From contig CANQPD010000005.1 of assembly GCA_947625655.1 (NCBI GenBank), positions 115,340 through 179,339 of the forward strand: DNA of 64,000 bases, written 5' to 3'. Within the stretch, counting starts at the first letter, position 1. Each line of letters starts with the position of its first letter. This DNA is from an uncultured Dysosmobacter sp. Lineage in GTDB: Bacteria > Bacillota > Clostridia > Oscillospirales > Oscillospiraceae. Under the pieces are notes generated by a model. The model saw only the letters and a program-made list of their open reading frames with translations. It did not search any database and was not told the DNA's origin. This document shows, piece by piece, positions 35,771 to 45,593 of the stretch. The position numbers and the translations under genes were made by a program.

Positions 35771-35976
35771 CCTGCTGACAAATTCTTATTCGGCGGCTGA
35801 ACGGGTCTTTTTCTGCCATACGATTTCAAAATCCTCGGCAATACACAAAGTATTGCCTGCGGTTTTTCAACCGTCTGACAAAAAAATCCGCCGCCCATCC
35901 ATCCGAAACGATTTTGCCAACAGGCTCTTTGTGCGAAATACAGGGAGACATTTGATATAACAAAAGGAGAATGGAT

Positions 35977-37395
35977 ATGAAAAACAGCGAAAAAACACTG
36001 GAGACCATCGTCAATCTCTGCAAGAGCCGGGGCTTCATCTACGCCGGCTCCGAGATCTACGGCGGCCTTGCCAACAGCTGGGACTACGGCCCCCTGGGCG
36101 TGGAGTTCAAGAACAACGTGAAAAAGGCCTGGCTGAAGAAGTTCGTCCAGGAAAACCCCTACAACGTGGGCCTGGACGCCGCCATTATCATGAATCCCCA
36201 GACCTGGGTCACCACCGGCCATGTGGCCAGCTTCTCCGACCCCCTGCTGGACTGCAAGGCCTGCAAGGCCCGCCACCGGGCGGACAAGCTCATCGGCGAG
36301 GAGCATCCCGAGGTCAATGTGGACGCCATGAGCTTCGACGAGATGGACGCCTTCATCGCCCAGCATGAGGACGTGGTGTGCCCCGTCTGCGGCAAGCACG
36401 ACTTCACTCCCATCCGCAAGTTCAACCTGATGTTCAAAACCGCCATCGGCGTCACCGAGGACTCCTCCTCCACCTGCTATCTGCGGCCGGAGACCGCCCA
36501 GGGCATCTTCGTGAACTTCGCCAACATCCAGCGCACCACCCGCCGGAAGCTGCCCTTCGGCGTCTGCCAGGTGGGCAAGGCCTTCCGCAACGAGATCACC
36601 CCGGGCAACTTCACCTTCCGCACCCGGGAATTCGAGCAGATGGAGTGCGAATTCTTCTGCAAGCCCGGCACCGACCTGGAGTGGTTCGCCTATTGGAAGG
36701 ACTTCTGCAAGAACTGGCTGCTGGATTTGGGCATCAAGGAGGAGAACCTGCGCCTGCGGGACCACGAGCCCGCGGAGCTGGCCTTCTACTCCCGGGCCAC
36801 CACCGATATCGAGTACGCCTTCCCGTTCACCGACTGGGGCGAGCTGTGGGGCATCGCCGACCGCACCGACTATGACCTGGGCCGCCATCAGGAGGCCTCC
36901 GGAAAGGACCTGACCTACTTCGACCAGGAGAAGAACGAGCACTATATCCCCTATGTCATCGAGCCCTCCCTGGGCGCCGACCGGGTGGCCCTGGCCTTTT
37001 TGTGCGAGGCCTATGACGAGGAGGTCGTGGGCCAGGACAAGAACGGCAAGGACGACGTCCGCGTGGTGCTGCATCTCCATCCCGCCCTGGCCCCCTTCAA
37101 GGTGGCCGTGCTGCCCCTTTCCAAGAAGCTCAGCGACAAGGCCATGGAGCTGAAGCAGGAGCTCAGTCGCGAGTGGATGGTGGACTTCGACGACGCCGGC
37201 TCCATCGGCAAGCGCTACCGCCGGGAGGACGAGATCGGCACGCCCTTCTGTGTCACCGTGGACTTCGACACCGTGGGCGATGCGGAGAAGGTCGGCGACA
37301 ACTGCGTCACCGTCCGTGACCGCGACACCATGGAGCAGGTCAGAATTCCCATCAGCGAGCTGAAAGCATATTTGGCGGAAAAGCTGGCCTATTAA
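35977..37395 (+). CDS. glyS: Glycyl-tRNA synthetase (alpha2 type)
   Basis: 472 residues, single-chain class II enzyme. Begins [18 protein letters not shown], with motif 2 region [21 protein letters not shown], motif 3 region [18 protein letters not shown], and an anticodon-binding C-terminal domain ([14 protein letters not shown] [14 protein letters not shown]). I chose the second ATG (35977), which has the better spacing from AAAGGAGA. Controlled by the T-box upstream. Confidence 0.95.
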   Translation: MKNSEKTLETIVNLCKSRGFIYAGSEIYGGLANSWDYGPLGVEFKNNVKKAWLKKFVQENPYNVGLDAAIIMNPQTWVTTGHVASFSDPLLDCKACKARHRADKLIGEEHPEVNVDAMSFDEMDAFIAQHEDVVCPVCGKHDFTPIRKFNLMFKTAIGVTEDSSSTCYLRPETAQGIFVNFANIQRTTRRKLPFGVCQVGKAFRNEITPGNFTFRTREFEQMECEFFCKPGTDLEWFAYWKDFCKNWLLDLGIKEENLRLRDHEPAELAFYSRATTDIEYAFPFTDWGELWGIADRTDYDLGRHQEASGKDLTYFDQEKNEHYIPYVIEPSLGADRVALAFLCEAYDEEVVGQDKNGKDDVRVVLHLHPALAPFKVAVLPLSKKLSDKAMELKQELSREWMVDFDDAGSIGKRYRREDEIGTPFCVTVDFDTVGDAEKVGDNCVTVRDRDTMEQVRIPISELKAYLAEKLAY

Positions 37396-37553
37396 AAAGC
37401 GTGACCTGGCAGGGCGGGTGTCTTCACCCGCCCTGTTTTCACAGCGTTCATGCTTTTCCGGCGGCTCTGTGGTAAAATCATAAAATCGGGAAAAGGGTGA
37501 GAACCCGGCGGTGGACTTTGCCGCGCCGCCCGACGCGAAACGAGGTGAATGAT

Positions 37554-39401
37554 TTGAGACATTTCTGGCTGTTCCAGCCCTCCGACCGGCAGCTTTCCGG
37601 CGGGAAAAAGGCCGTTTTCTGGTGCTGGAACCTGGGCGTCCTGCTGATGGCGGGGGTGTGCCTGGGGCTGCTGTCCATCTTCTTTGCCTACGGGGATTAT
37701 CCGGACGTGCTGATGGGCAGCTATCTCCGCCGGCCGCTGCTGCTGGCGCTGAATATCGCTCCCGTGGCGGCGCTGGTGCTGCTGCTGTACGCCCTCATCG
37801 GCCGGCCCTGGATCGCCTTCCTGGCCGCCGCGATCCCGGTCTGGGGGCTGTCCCTGGGCAACTACTATAAGCTGCGCTTCCGGGACGACCCCGTGATGTT
37901 CCAGGACCTGAAATACCTCCGGGAGGCGGGCTCCATCGCAAAGACCGCCAACTACGACCTGACGCCGGACAAGCGGGTGTGGTTCGGCCTGGGGTGCATC
38001 GTGCTGGGGACGCTGCTTCTGTTCTTCCTGGTCCGGGGCGTTCCCCGGCGGCGGGTGCGGCTGCCCCTGTTTCTGGCGGGCGCGGCGCTGTGCGTGCCCC
38101 TGAGCCGCCTTTACACGGATCAGGAGATCTATAACGTCAAGACCCAGAATTACGACTATATCAACCGCTGGTCCTCCACCCAGGTGTACTTGTCCAAGGG
38201 CTTCGTCTATCCCTTCCTTCACAGTGTCACCACCGGCTTTATTGAGACCCCAAAAGGGTATCGTGAGGGAGAGGCGGCGGAGCTGCTGGATTCCTACCGG
38301 CCAGCGGACATCCCGGAGACGGAAAAGGTGGACATCATCACCCTCCAGCTGGAGGCCTTTGCCGATTTCTCCCGGTTTGAAAATGTGGAGGGCATCGACT
38401 GGGAGGCGGCCTATTCCGTCTACCACGCGCTGGAGGCCGAGAGCTATACCGGCAATCTGGTGACCAACATCTTTGCCGGCGGCACGGTGAACACGGAGCG
38501 GGCGTTCCTCACGGGCTTTGCCGACCAGTGGAATTACCGCGCCAACACCAATTCCTACGGCTGGTATTTCTCCAGCCAGGGCTACGCCGCGGAGGGCAGC
38601 CACCCCAGCTACGAGTGGTTCTACAACCGCCGGAATGTCAACGGCTATCTGGGCCTGCCTACCTACTATTTCTATGAGAACCGTTTCAGCGAACTCTATA
38701 CCGGCGGCATCGCCACCGACGACGTGCTGCTGCCGGAGATCTTCCGGCTGTACGAGGAAAACCGGGACGGAGAGGGGAAGCCCTACTTCTCCTTCAACGT
38801 GACCTATCAGGGCCACGGCCCCTACGACACGGAGAGCGTCTGGCGGGGCAGGCACTATACCGATGGCCGGTATTCCACCGCCACCGCCAACATTGTGGAT
38901 AACTACCTGGGCTCCGTGTCCGACACGGCGGAGCAGCTGCAATGGCTCCTGGATCAGCTCCGGGAAGAGGACCGCCCGGTGGTCGTGGTGGCCTTCGGCG
39001 ACCACAAGCCCTGGTTTGGCGACGGCAACTCCGCCTATCAGGAGCTGGGCGTGAAACTGGACACCGCCACGGAGGAGGGATTCTACAACTACTACTCCAC
39101 CCGCTACCTGATCTGGGCCAACGACGCGGCCAAGGCGGCGCTGGACAACGACTTTGTGGGGGAGGGCCCCGACGTGTCCTCCTGCTTTTTGATGAACCTG
39201 CTGTTCGACCAGTGCGGCTGGCAGGGGGACGCCTGGGCCCAGGCCGCCACGGAGATCTGGCGGACGCTGCCGGTGCTGACCACCGTGGGCCGCTATGTGC
39301 AGAACGGCCGTCTCACCGAGACCCTGGACGAGGCGGGGCAGGCGGCTCTCCAGACCTTCAAGTGCCTGGAATATTACTATGGGACCCATTTCCGATATTG
39401 A
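37554..39401 (+). CDS. LTA-synthase-family membrane phosphotransferase
   Basis: 615 residues from a TTG after GAGGTGA. Five N-terminal membrane helices (about 25-200) precede an extracellular sulfatase-fold domain with a metal-binding Glu in QLEAFADF, the probable nucleophile Thr in FAGGTVNTERAFLTG, and Asp-His in VVAFGDHKPWFG. Related enzymes transfer glycerol phosphate from phosphatidylglycerol to glycolipid or teichoic acid. Whether this one makes lipoteichoic acid is not determinable. Confidence 0.88.
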   Translation: MRHFWLFQPSDRQLSGGKKAVFWCWNLGVLLMAGVCLGLLSIFFAYGDYPDVLMGSYLRRPLLLALNIAPVAALVLLLYALIGRPWIAFLAAAIPVWGLSLGNYYKLRFRDDPVMFQDLKYLREAGSIAKTANYDLTPDKRVWFGLGCIVLGTLLLFFLVRGVPRRRVRLPLFLAGAALCVPLSRLYTDQEIYNVKTQNYDYINRWSSTQVYLSKGFVYPFLHSVTTGFIETPKGYREGEAAELLDSYRPADIPETEKVDIITLQLEAFADFSRFENVEGIDWEAAYSVYHALEAESYTGNLVTNIFAGGTVNTERAFLTGFADQWNYRANTNSYGWYFSSQGYAAEGSHPSYEWFYNRRNVNGYLGLPTYYFYENRFSELYTGGIATDDVLLPEIFRLYEENRDGEGKPYFSFNVTYQGHGPYDTESVWRGRHYTDGRYSTATANIVDNYLGSVSDTAEQLQWLLDQLREEDRPVVVVAFGDHKPWFGDGNSAYQELGVKLDTATEEGFYNYYSTRYLIWANDAAKAALDNDFVGEGPDVSSCFLMNLLFDQCGWQGDAWAQAATEIWRTLPVLTTVGRYVQNGRLTETLDEAGQAALQTFKCLEYYYGTHFRY

Positions 39402-39427
39402 GGGGCCCTGCCACGAAGTTTGAAGTT

Positions 39428-39468
39428 ACCAAAGACCCGGCGAAAACCGGGTCTTTGGTGATTTTTTT
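39428..39468 (+). terminator. Rho-independent terminator
   Basis: ACCAAAGACCCGG-cgaaaa-CCGGGTCTTTGGT followed by GATTTTTTT. Confidence 0.92.
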
Positions 39469-39663
39469 GAAAAGATTGCCGTAATATTTTTAAAAGAACA
39501 TCGAAATACCCAAAAAAGGTCAACCTTTTTCCACGAAATGCCGGACAGAGACCACTTGTTTTTGACGCTGGATTTTCGTATGATAAAAGCAGAAAAACTG
39601 TTTTTCCCGGCCAAAAAAATTTAGAGCTGATTTTTGGGGGAAAAACGGGGAAAGAGGGAGCAT

Positions 39664-41085
39664 ATGGAGCAAATTTTTAAGCTGAAGGAGAACGGGACCA
39701 CCGTCCGCACAGAGATCCTGGCGGGTCTCACCACGTTCATGACGATGGCTTACATCATCGCCCTGAACCCCAATCTGCTGACCAACTTTGATGTGGGCTC
39801 CCCGCTGTGGAACGGTGTGTTCATGGCCACCTGCATCGCCTCCGCCATCGGCATGTTCTGCATGGCCTTCCTGGCCAACAAGCCCTTTGCCCTGGCCCCC
39901 GGCATGGGCCTGAACAGCTTCTTTGCCGTGGTGGTGGCCAACATCGCCGGACTCACCGGCATGACCTATGTGGCCAGCTTCCAGGCAGCGCTGGTCATCA
40001 TTCTCATCGAGGGCATCGTGTTCCTGATCCTCTCCATCCTGAACATCCGGGAGAAGATCGTGGAGGCCATCCCCCTGGGCGTCCGGCTGGGCATCTCCCC
40101 GGCCATCGGGTTGATGCTGCTGAATATCGGCGTGGGGTCCAACGCGGGTATCTACTCCGAGACCGGCGGTCCCTTCTATGCGATGCGGGATTTCTTCGGC
40201 GCCCTGACGCCCAGCGTGGCCCAGACCTCCATGGGCTCCGGCTACAGCGCCATGGTGCTGACGGTGGTGACCATGTTCATCGGCCTGTTCGTCATCGTGA
40301 TCCTGGCCAAGAAGGGCATCAAGGCCGCCGTGCTGCTGGGGATGCTGGTGGCGTCCATCGTCTATTGGGCCGGAGAGGCCCTCTTCCTGGGCGTGAATCC
40401 CTTCGCGTCGCTGTCCACCGCCTCCTTCGCGCCGCCCTTCGGCGACATGATGGAGACCACCTTCTTCAAGTTCAACCTCTCCGGCTTCCTGGAGATCGGC
40501 TGGTTCACCGCCGTCACCCTGGTCATCACCTTCTGCATGATCGACATGTTCGACACCATCGGCACCCTGGTGGGCACCGCCTCCCGGGCCGGCATGGTGG
40601 ACAAAGAGGGCAACATGCCCAACATGAAGGAGGCCCTGCTGTCCGACGCCATCGGCACCGTGGCCGGCGCATGCACCGGCACCTCCACCGTCACCACCTT
40701 TGTGGAGTCCGCCTCCGGCGTGGAGGCCGGCGGCCGCACCGGCCTGACGGCCCTGACCACCGGCGTTTTGTTCCTGGCCTGCATGTTCATCGCTCCCGTG
40801 GCCGCCATCATTCCCGCCGCGGCCACCTCCTCCGCCCTGATCTACGTGGGTGTGCTGATGCTGATGGGCCTGAAGAACGTGGACTTCGACGACCTGGATC
40901 AGATGGTTCCCGTGGCGCTGATGCTGATTGCCATGCCCGTCTCTGGCTCCATCGGCCATGCCATCGGCCTGGGGCTGATTGCCTACACCGTCATCAAGGT
41001 CTTCAGCGGCAAGGCCAAGGACGTCTCCGCCCTGACCTATGTGATCTCCGTCCTGTTCCTGGTAAAGTTCTTCCTGATCGTCTGA
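39664..41085 (+). CDS. NCS2-family purine permease (PbuG/AzgA-like)
   Basis: 473 residues, about 12-14 membrane helices. Signature stretches include ILAGLTTFMTMAYIIALNP near the N-terminus, ALAPGMGLNSFFAVVV, and FCMIDMFDTIGTLVGTASRAG with the transport Asp residues. Such proteins import guanine/hypoxanthine or adenine with protons. ATG at 39664 follows AAGAGGGAG. Preceded by a possible promoter ending TATGAT (about 39578); no purine riboswitch fold is visible upstream. Confidence 0.9.
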   Translation: MEQIFKLKENGTTVRTEILAGLTTFMTMAYIIALNPNLLTNFDVGSPLWNGVFMATCIASAIGMFCMAFLANKPFALAPGMGLNSFFAVVVANIAGLTGMTYVASFQAALVIILIEGIVFLILSILNIREKIVEAIPLGVRLGISPAIGLMLLNIGVGSNAGIYSETGGPFYAMRDFFGALTPSVAQTSMGSGYSAMVLTVVTMFIGLFVIVILAKKGIKAAVLLGMLVASIVYWAGEALFLGVNPFASLSTASFAPPFGDMMETTFFKFNLSGFLEIGWFTAVTLVITFCMIDMFDTIGTLVGTASRAGMVDKEGNMPNMKEALLSDAIGTVAGACTGTSTVTTFVESASGVEAGGRTGLTALTTGVLFLACMFIAPVAAIIPAAATSSALIYVGVLMLMGLKNVDFDDLDQMVPVALMLIAMPVSGSIGHAIGLGLIAYTVIKVFSGKAKDVSALTYVISVLFLVKFFLIV

Positions 41086-41115
41086 CCGTTTTATTATAAA
41101 CAGGCAAATAAGCAG

Positions 41116-41142
41116 AGCCCGGCAGCAACTGCTGCCGGGCTT
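41116..41142. terminator. Bidirectional terminator
   Basis: AGCCCGGCAGC-aact-GCTGCCGGGCTT between the convergent permease and DUF6881 genes. Confidence 0.85.
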
Positions 41143-41152
41143 CTTGCTATGC

Positions 41153-41458
41153 TCAGAAGAACATCCCCATAAAGCCGTCAGGCCGTTCCTGGGCCTGGTT
41201 CCAGATCTCCAGAAAGTGGGCGCGGGAGATGGACTTGGCCTCCCGCTCGCCGCTGAGATTCAAGGCCCGCAGGTCGGCGGGAAAGGGCTCCTGGGCCAGG
41301 GCGTCAAAATTCCCTCGGTCACCGCCGTAGGAAAAACAGATGCCGCCGGGGAAAAACTCCACTTTTCGCACCTCCCGCCGGTTTTCATCCAGCTCGGAGT
41401 AGACTTCGGCGGGCTCGTCCTCCTCGCCGTGGGCATAGGTGATCCAAACGTATGTCAT
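41153..41458 (-). CDS. DUF6881-like small protein
   Basis: 101 residues beginning MTYVWITYAHGEEDEPAEVYSEL, with a two-layer strand pattern DENRREVRKVEFFPGG and a C-terminal ISRAHFLEIWNQA. This resembles DUF6881 proteins, often found in toxin-immunity-like settings. ATG at 41458 follows AGGAGGAATC. Thirty bases after the alanyl-tRNA editing gene, so possibly cotranscribed. Confidence 0.6.
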   Translation of the reverse strand: MTYVWITYAHGEEDEPAEVYSELDENRREVRKVEFFPGGICFSYGGDRGNFDALAQEPFPADLRALNLSGEREAKSISRAHFLEIWNQAQERPDGFMGMFF

Positions 41459-41487
41459 ACGATTCCTCCTCTTCTTCCGGGAAGCCG

Positions 41488-42642
41488 TCACAGATTGCTG
41501 TTGAAAAGCCGGCTGATCTCCGCCTTCCCGGCCTCCACGCTGCCCTGGGCAAAGCCGTTCCGGCCGCCGCCCCGGCCATGCAGGGCGCGGTTCAGCTCCT
41601 TGACCAGCGGCGCGATGTCCTGCCCATCCGCCCGGACCAGGGCATAGGCGTAATGCCCGTCTTCTCCGGCGAATACGGCAGCCAGCCCCCCGCAGCGGTG
41701 GGCCACGGTGTCCGCCAGCCGCCGCACGCTGTCGGGCTTCATGGCGGGCTGGAACAGTACCACGTCGCCCTTGCCCGTGTTCTCCTCGGCGATGGCGGCG
41801 AAAACCTGCTCCTCCAGGGACGCCATCCGCGCCTTGGCGGCGGACAGCTCCGCCTCCAGCCGCTCCACGGCGGCAAAGGTGTCCTGGGGCTTCACACTGA
41901 GCCGCTGGCCTACCGCCCTGGCCTGGTCATAGACCGCCCCCAGATACCGCAGCGCCCGCCCGCCGCAGAGGATCTCCATGCGGACGCCTTCCCGGAATTT
42001 CTGGCAGGACAGCACTTTCACCAGCCCCACCTGGCCCGCCCGGGCCACATGGGTGCCGCAGCAGGCGCAGCAGTCGGCCTCCGGGAAGGTGACGATGCGC
42101 ACCTTTCCGGTCAGTTCCTTTTTGCTGCGGTAGTCCAGGGCCGCCAGCTCGGCGGGGGAGGGATAGGCGATCTCCACTGCCCGGTCCGCCCAGATGATCC
42201 CGTTGGCCTTGCGCTCGGCGTCCAGGGCCTGCTCCCAGGAGATGTCGGCGTTGTAGTCGATGGTCACCGTGTCGGTCCCCAGGTGGAAGCCCACGTTGTC
42301 GCAGTGATAATCGGCGCACAGGATGCCGGAGATGATGTGCTCGCCGGAGTGCTGCTGCATGTGGTCGAACCGCCGGGCCCAGTCGATGCGCCCTGTCACC
42401 GTCTGCCCAATTTCCACGGCTTTGTCACAGGTGTGGAAAACCACGCCGTCTTTTTCGTGGACGTCCGTGACGGCGGCGTCCCCCAGCGTCCCGTGGTCGG
42501 CGGGCTGGCCGCCGCCCTCGGGGTAAAAGGCAGTGCGGTCCAGCACCACTTTGTAGGCGCCTTTCGCCTCCTCACAGGACAGCACAACAGCGGTGAATTC
42601 CCGCATAAAGGCGTCAGCATAATAGAGCTTTTCGGTTTCCAT
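41488..42642 (-). CDS. Alanyl-tRNA editing protein (AlaX-L type)
   Basis: 384 residues. N-terminal AlaRS-like part with FYPEGGGQPADHG; editing-site zinc ligands HSGEH (about 98-102) and CACCGTH (about 190); C-terminal DHHA1 domain with GRGGGRNGFAQGS. It hydrolyses Ser-tRNA-Ala/Gly-tRNA-Ala in trans. ATG follows GAAAGGAAGTTTTCCAC. No catalytic aminoacylation domain, as expected for AlaX. Confidence 0.9.
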   Translation of the reverse strand: METEKLYYADAFMREFTAVVLSCEEAKGAYKVVLDRTAFYPEGGGQPADHGTLGDAAVTDVHEKDGVVFHTCDKAVEIGQTVTGRIDWARRFDHMQQHSGEHIISGILCADYHCDNVGFHLGTDTVTIDYNADISWEQALDAERKANGIIWADRAVEIAYPSPAELAALDYRSKKELTGKVRIVTFPEADCCACCGTHVARAGQVGLVKVLSCQKFREGVRMEILCGGRALRYLGAVYDQARAVGQRLSVKPQDTFAAVERLEAELSAAKARMASLEEQVFAAIAEENTGKGDVVLFQPAMKPDSVRRLADTVAHRCGGLAAVFAGEDGHYAYALVRADGQDIAPLVKELNRALHGRGGGRNGFAQGSVEAGKAEISRLFNSNL

Positions 42643-42662
42643 GTGGAAAACTTCCTTTCAGA

Positions 42663-43526
42663 TCATGAGATGGAGACGATGAACCGCCACACCGGCTCAG
42701 CCAGATACAGCCCCAGCACGGCGGAGCAGATGTTAGCCGCCAGACCATAGGCGGCGGCCCATCCTTCAGATTGTCCTTTTAGGAGACGGGCGTACAGCAG
42801 CGCCTCCCCCAGGGTGATGACAACCTCCAGCATCACAAAGGGCAGGAGCGACCAGCCGGTGACGCCGTGGGTCATGGCGTTGAACGCCATCACCAGCGCC
42901 AGAGCGCCCTGGGTGATGAAATTGACGGCGAGAAAGCACAGCCAGTTCCGCTTTTGCCGCCCGAAGCCAAACAGCACCAGCAAAAGCCCCTCGATCAGGA
43001 GCGTGGGGACAAAGGTGGCCAGAAATTGCAGGACATATCCGATCCGGGCAGGGGGAATGGTTACAGTCTTGTCCGCCCAGTCCACCGTGGCAGAGGACTG
43101 TAGGACCTCCCGGGTATAGGCGTCGGAAATCCAAACCTCCCCGGACTGGGTGGCAACGAGGAGACGGTAGGTCTCCGGCACGCCGTAGTAGCTGAATGTG
43201 TGGAGCATGGAACCGCCATCCGGCACTCCTGTCAGCTGGCCGAAGATCAGGTCGCCATCCAGGATGCAGGCATGCCAGCCGTCCGGGACGGCGGCCCGCA
43301 TGATCCGCAGAAGATCCTGGTCCAGACCGGCAAAATCCTTCTCTGTGCGGTAGTGCTCGCCAAAATCGGGGCCCTCCGCCAGCAGGTCCATGTAGTAGAG
43401 TCCTTCCGGGGCGTTTTCCACCTTGACGGTCAGCTGTGCCTTCGGCCCCGTGTCCGCAAAAGCGGTGACGGTCACCAGGGCGGCCGTCAGGCAGGACAAG
43501 ACCAGAATACGCAGAGTGTGTTTCAT
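42663..43526 (-). CDS. Secreted/membrane protein of unknown function
   Basis: 287 residues from the ATG at 43526 behind GGAAAGGAGGCGC. Signal peptide MKHTLRILVLSCLTAALVTVTAFA, an extracytoplasmic domain (about 25-165), then four to five membrane helices to the C-terminus. No family recognised. Precedes the alanyl-tRNA editing gene by 20 bases. Confidence 0.65.
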   Translation of the reverse strand: MKHTLRILVLSCLTAALVTVTAFADTGPKAQLTVKVENAPEGLYYMDLLAEGPDFGEHYRTEKDFAGLDQDLLRIMRAAVPDGWHACILDGDLIFGQLTGVPDGGSMLHTFSYYGVPETYRLLVATQSGEVWISDAYTREVLQSSATVDWADKTVTIPPARIGYVLQFLATFVPTLLIEGLLLVLFGFGRQKRNWLCFLAVNFITQGALALVMAFNAMTHGVTGWSLLPFVMLEVVITLGEALLYARLLKGQSEGWAAAYGLAANICSAVLGLYLAEPVWRFIVSIS

Positions 43527-43549
43527 AAGCGCCTCCTTTCCATCTGTGT

Positions 43550-44311
43550 TCAGCGGGCAGTGACGAAAAACGCGGGGTAGGGGTGGGACAGCGCATAGCC
43601 CAGCCGCTCCGCCAGGGCCAGGGAGGCGGGCGTGTGGGCATCCCAGCTGGGATACAGCCCCCGGTCCAGGCACTCCAAAATCAGCCGTGCCCCGCAGGCC
43701 AGGGCCAGCCCCCGGCGGCGGAAGTCCGGGTGGGTGTCGATCTCGATCTCAATGCCCTCCCGGTATCGGGCATAGGAGGCCGCGCCGGAGACAAGGCGCC
43801 CATCCTGTAAGACGACAAATCCAAGGCCCAGGTTTCGGAAGGCGTCCCAGCTGGGAAACTGGGCCGCCAGATCCCGGCTCCAGGTCTCTTCCTTACACAA
43901 ATCGTATAAATCTTCATCTATTATACGAATTGTATATGATTTATCCAGCCCAGAGGCCAGTTTTTGCAGATATGGGCGGTCAAATCCCGCCGGGTCCTTC
44001 CGGGTGGCGTAGCGGGTGATGGGAGCGGCCCGGCTCCCGAACGTCCGGGCGATCGGCGCCTCCCAGCGGCTGTCCCTGGGGATCAGGATGCAGCTGTCCC
44101 GGCCCCGCAGGGCCTGCTCCGCCAATTCCGGCAGAGGCTCGCCGGCCAGGAAGCAGAAGTCCCCCAATATGGCGGCGGCGGAGCGGGGGGCGGCGGGATC
44201 GTCGCCATACACTGCGCCCATGACCCCTTGCAGACAGGACCAGAGGATGGCCTCCGGCCAGTCGCCGAACAGGGCCGCCGCCTGTCCGGGCGCGTTCATC
44301 CGGCAGATCAT
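43550..44311 (-). CDS. GNAT-family acetyltransferase
   Basis: 253 residues; start ATG overlaps the stop of the NagZ-like gene (ATGA). The C-terminal GNAT fold has GIEIEIDTHPDFRRRGLALACGARLI, whose R-R-x-G-x-A acetyl-CoA loop is clear, and ends YPSWDAHTPASLALAERLGY. The N-terminal half (SCLQGVMGAVYGDD...AAAILGDFCFLAGEP) matches the two-domain acetyltransferase group that includes zwittermicin A resistance proteins. Substrate unknown. Confidence 0.82.
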   Translation of the reverse strand: MICRMNAPGQAAALFGDWPEAILWSCLQGVMGAVYGDDPAAPRSAAAILGDFCFLAGEPLPELAEQALRGRDSCILIPRDSRWEAPIARTFGSRAAPITRYATRKDPAGFDRPYLQKLASGLDKSYTIRIIDEDLYDLCKEETWSRDLAAQFPSWDAFRNLGLGFVVLQDGRLVSGAASYARYREGIEIEIDTHPDFRRRGLALACGARLILECLDRGLYPSWDAHTPASLALAERLGYALSHPYPAFFVTAR

Positions 44312-45495
44312 GGCGTCACCTTGTCCAGCAGCCCCAGGGCGGACTTCCACCGCAGCACCCGGATACAGGCGCTGTCAATGACGGACTGCGCCAAAACGCC
44401 GCTCTCCACGGCCTCCAGGACCTTGGGGATCTGGGTGCGGTAGTCCGTGGTGAGGACGAGGTCGTTTCCGGCCTCCAGGGCCATCACCGCCGCCGCGCCG
44501 TCCTGGGCGTAGGCCGCCACGGCGTCCATGGCCAGGTCGTCGGTCATCACCACACCGTCAAAGCCCAGCGCATCCCGCAAAAGCCCGTGGACGGCAGGGG
44601 AGAGGGACGCGGGCAGGGTATCGTCCACACAGGTCATGATATTGTGGCTCACCAGCACGGCGGTCATGCCGCCTCCCGCCTGGATGCCCGCTTCAAAGGG
44701 CAGGAAATCAGAGGTCTCAAAGGTCTCCACCGGCCGCCGGTCCACGGCGATGCCGGTGTGGGTGTCCGTGTTGTTCCCGTAGCCGGGGAAGTGCTTGAGC
44801 ACGCTGCCCATGCCGTCGGCGGCCATCTGAGCGGTGACAGCGGAGACATAGTCCGCCGTGGCGGCGGCGTCCCGCCCAAGGGCGCGGGCATAGATGAAGT
44901 CCGCCGGATCGGTGGACACATCCGCCACCGGGGCCAGGTTCACGTTGAAGCCCAGGGCCCGCAGCAGCACGTCCTTCTCCCGGGTGTCCGCCAGGATGGC
45001 GTCCAGCCCCCCGGCGGCAAACAGCTTTTGGGGAGACTTGAATTTGGAACCGCGCAGATGGGGATTGGAGCTGACCCGCACCACGGTGCCGCCCTCCTCG
45101 TCCACGCCGATGAGCAGGGGGATGGCGGCGGCGTCCTGATAGCTTTGGATCGTTTGAATCAGGTCATTGGCGGTCTTGTCCTGGGTGTCCTGGCCGAAGA
45201 GGATGTAGCCGCCCAGGTGATAGGCGCTGACATCCCCCACGGCATGCTCCGCCGGGACGCGGACGAAGAACAGCTGGCCCACCTTCTCCTCCAGGGTCAT
45301 GGAGGCCAGCAGGGCTTCAACCGGTTCTGCCGGCGTTTCCGGCTCCGCGGCGGGCGGCACCTCCGGTTCCACGGCCGGCTCCTCCGGAGCGGGGAGATCC
45401 GCCGCGCCGTCCTGCGTCTCCTGGGCGGGCGCGCCGCAGGCGGCGAGGGCAAGCAGGGTCAAGGCGGCCAGCGCCGCCGCCAGCAGTCGTTTCAT
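44308..45495 (-). CDS. nagZ: GH3 beta-N-acetylhexosaminidase lipoprotein (NagZ-like)
   Basis: 395 residues from the ATG at 45495. Lipoprotein signal ending LLALAAC, then a Pro/Glu-rich linker (about 25-60) and the GH3 catalytic barrel: GVDEEGGTVVRV, the KHFPGYGNNTDTHTG motif with its catalytic His, and MTDDLAMDAVA carrying the nucleophile Asp. It likely removes GlcNAc from peptidoglycan fragments outside the membrane, with the acetyltransferase translationally coupled after it. Confidence 0.9.
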   Translation of the reverse strand: MKRLLAAALAALTLLALAACGAPAQETQDGAADLPAPEEPAVEPEVPPAAEPETPAEPVEALLASMTLEEKVGQLFFVRVPAEHAVGDVSAYHLGGYILFGQDTQDKTANDLIQTIQSYQDAAAIPLLIGVDEEGGTVVRVSSNPHLRGSKFKSPQKLFAAGGLDAILADTREKDVLLRALGFNVNLAPVADVSTDPADFIYARALGRDAAATADYVSAVTAQMAADGMGSVLKHFPGYGNNTDTHTGIAVDRRPVETFETSDFLPFEAGIQAGGGMTAVLVSHNIMTCVDDTLPASLSPAVHGLLRDALGFDGVVMTDDLAMDAVAAYAQDGAAAVMALEAGNDLVLTTDYRTQIPKVLEAVESGVLAQSVIDSACIRVLRWKSALGLLDKVTP

Positions 45496-45593
45496 AGAGA
45501 CACCTCCGGGAAGTGGATGGGAATAGTGTAGCATAAGGAGGAAAAAAAGGAAAGACGGAGAGGAAGCAAATTTCCTCTCCGCCTGGTGCCCGT

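Larger units (their letters stand above)
35472..35976 (+). other. glyS leader region
   Basis: 505 bases without a gene: promoter, T-box and terminator up to about 35770, then about 200 bases to glyS. The latter contain a hairpin CAATAC-acaaa-GTATTG (about 35840-35856) and otherwise nothing I can name. Confidence 0.6.

Noticed and set aside
39469..39663. Purine riboswitch ahead of the NCS2 permease
   Set aside because: No conserved purine-aptamer loops or three-way junction pattern could be found in the gap.
42766..43641. Alternative long frame over the unknown membrane protein
   Set aside because: Translation is low complexity with no signal peptide, whereas the frame ending at 42663 has a signal peptide, ribosome site and membrane helices.
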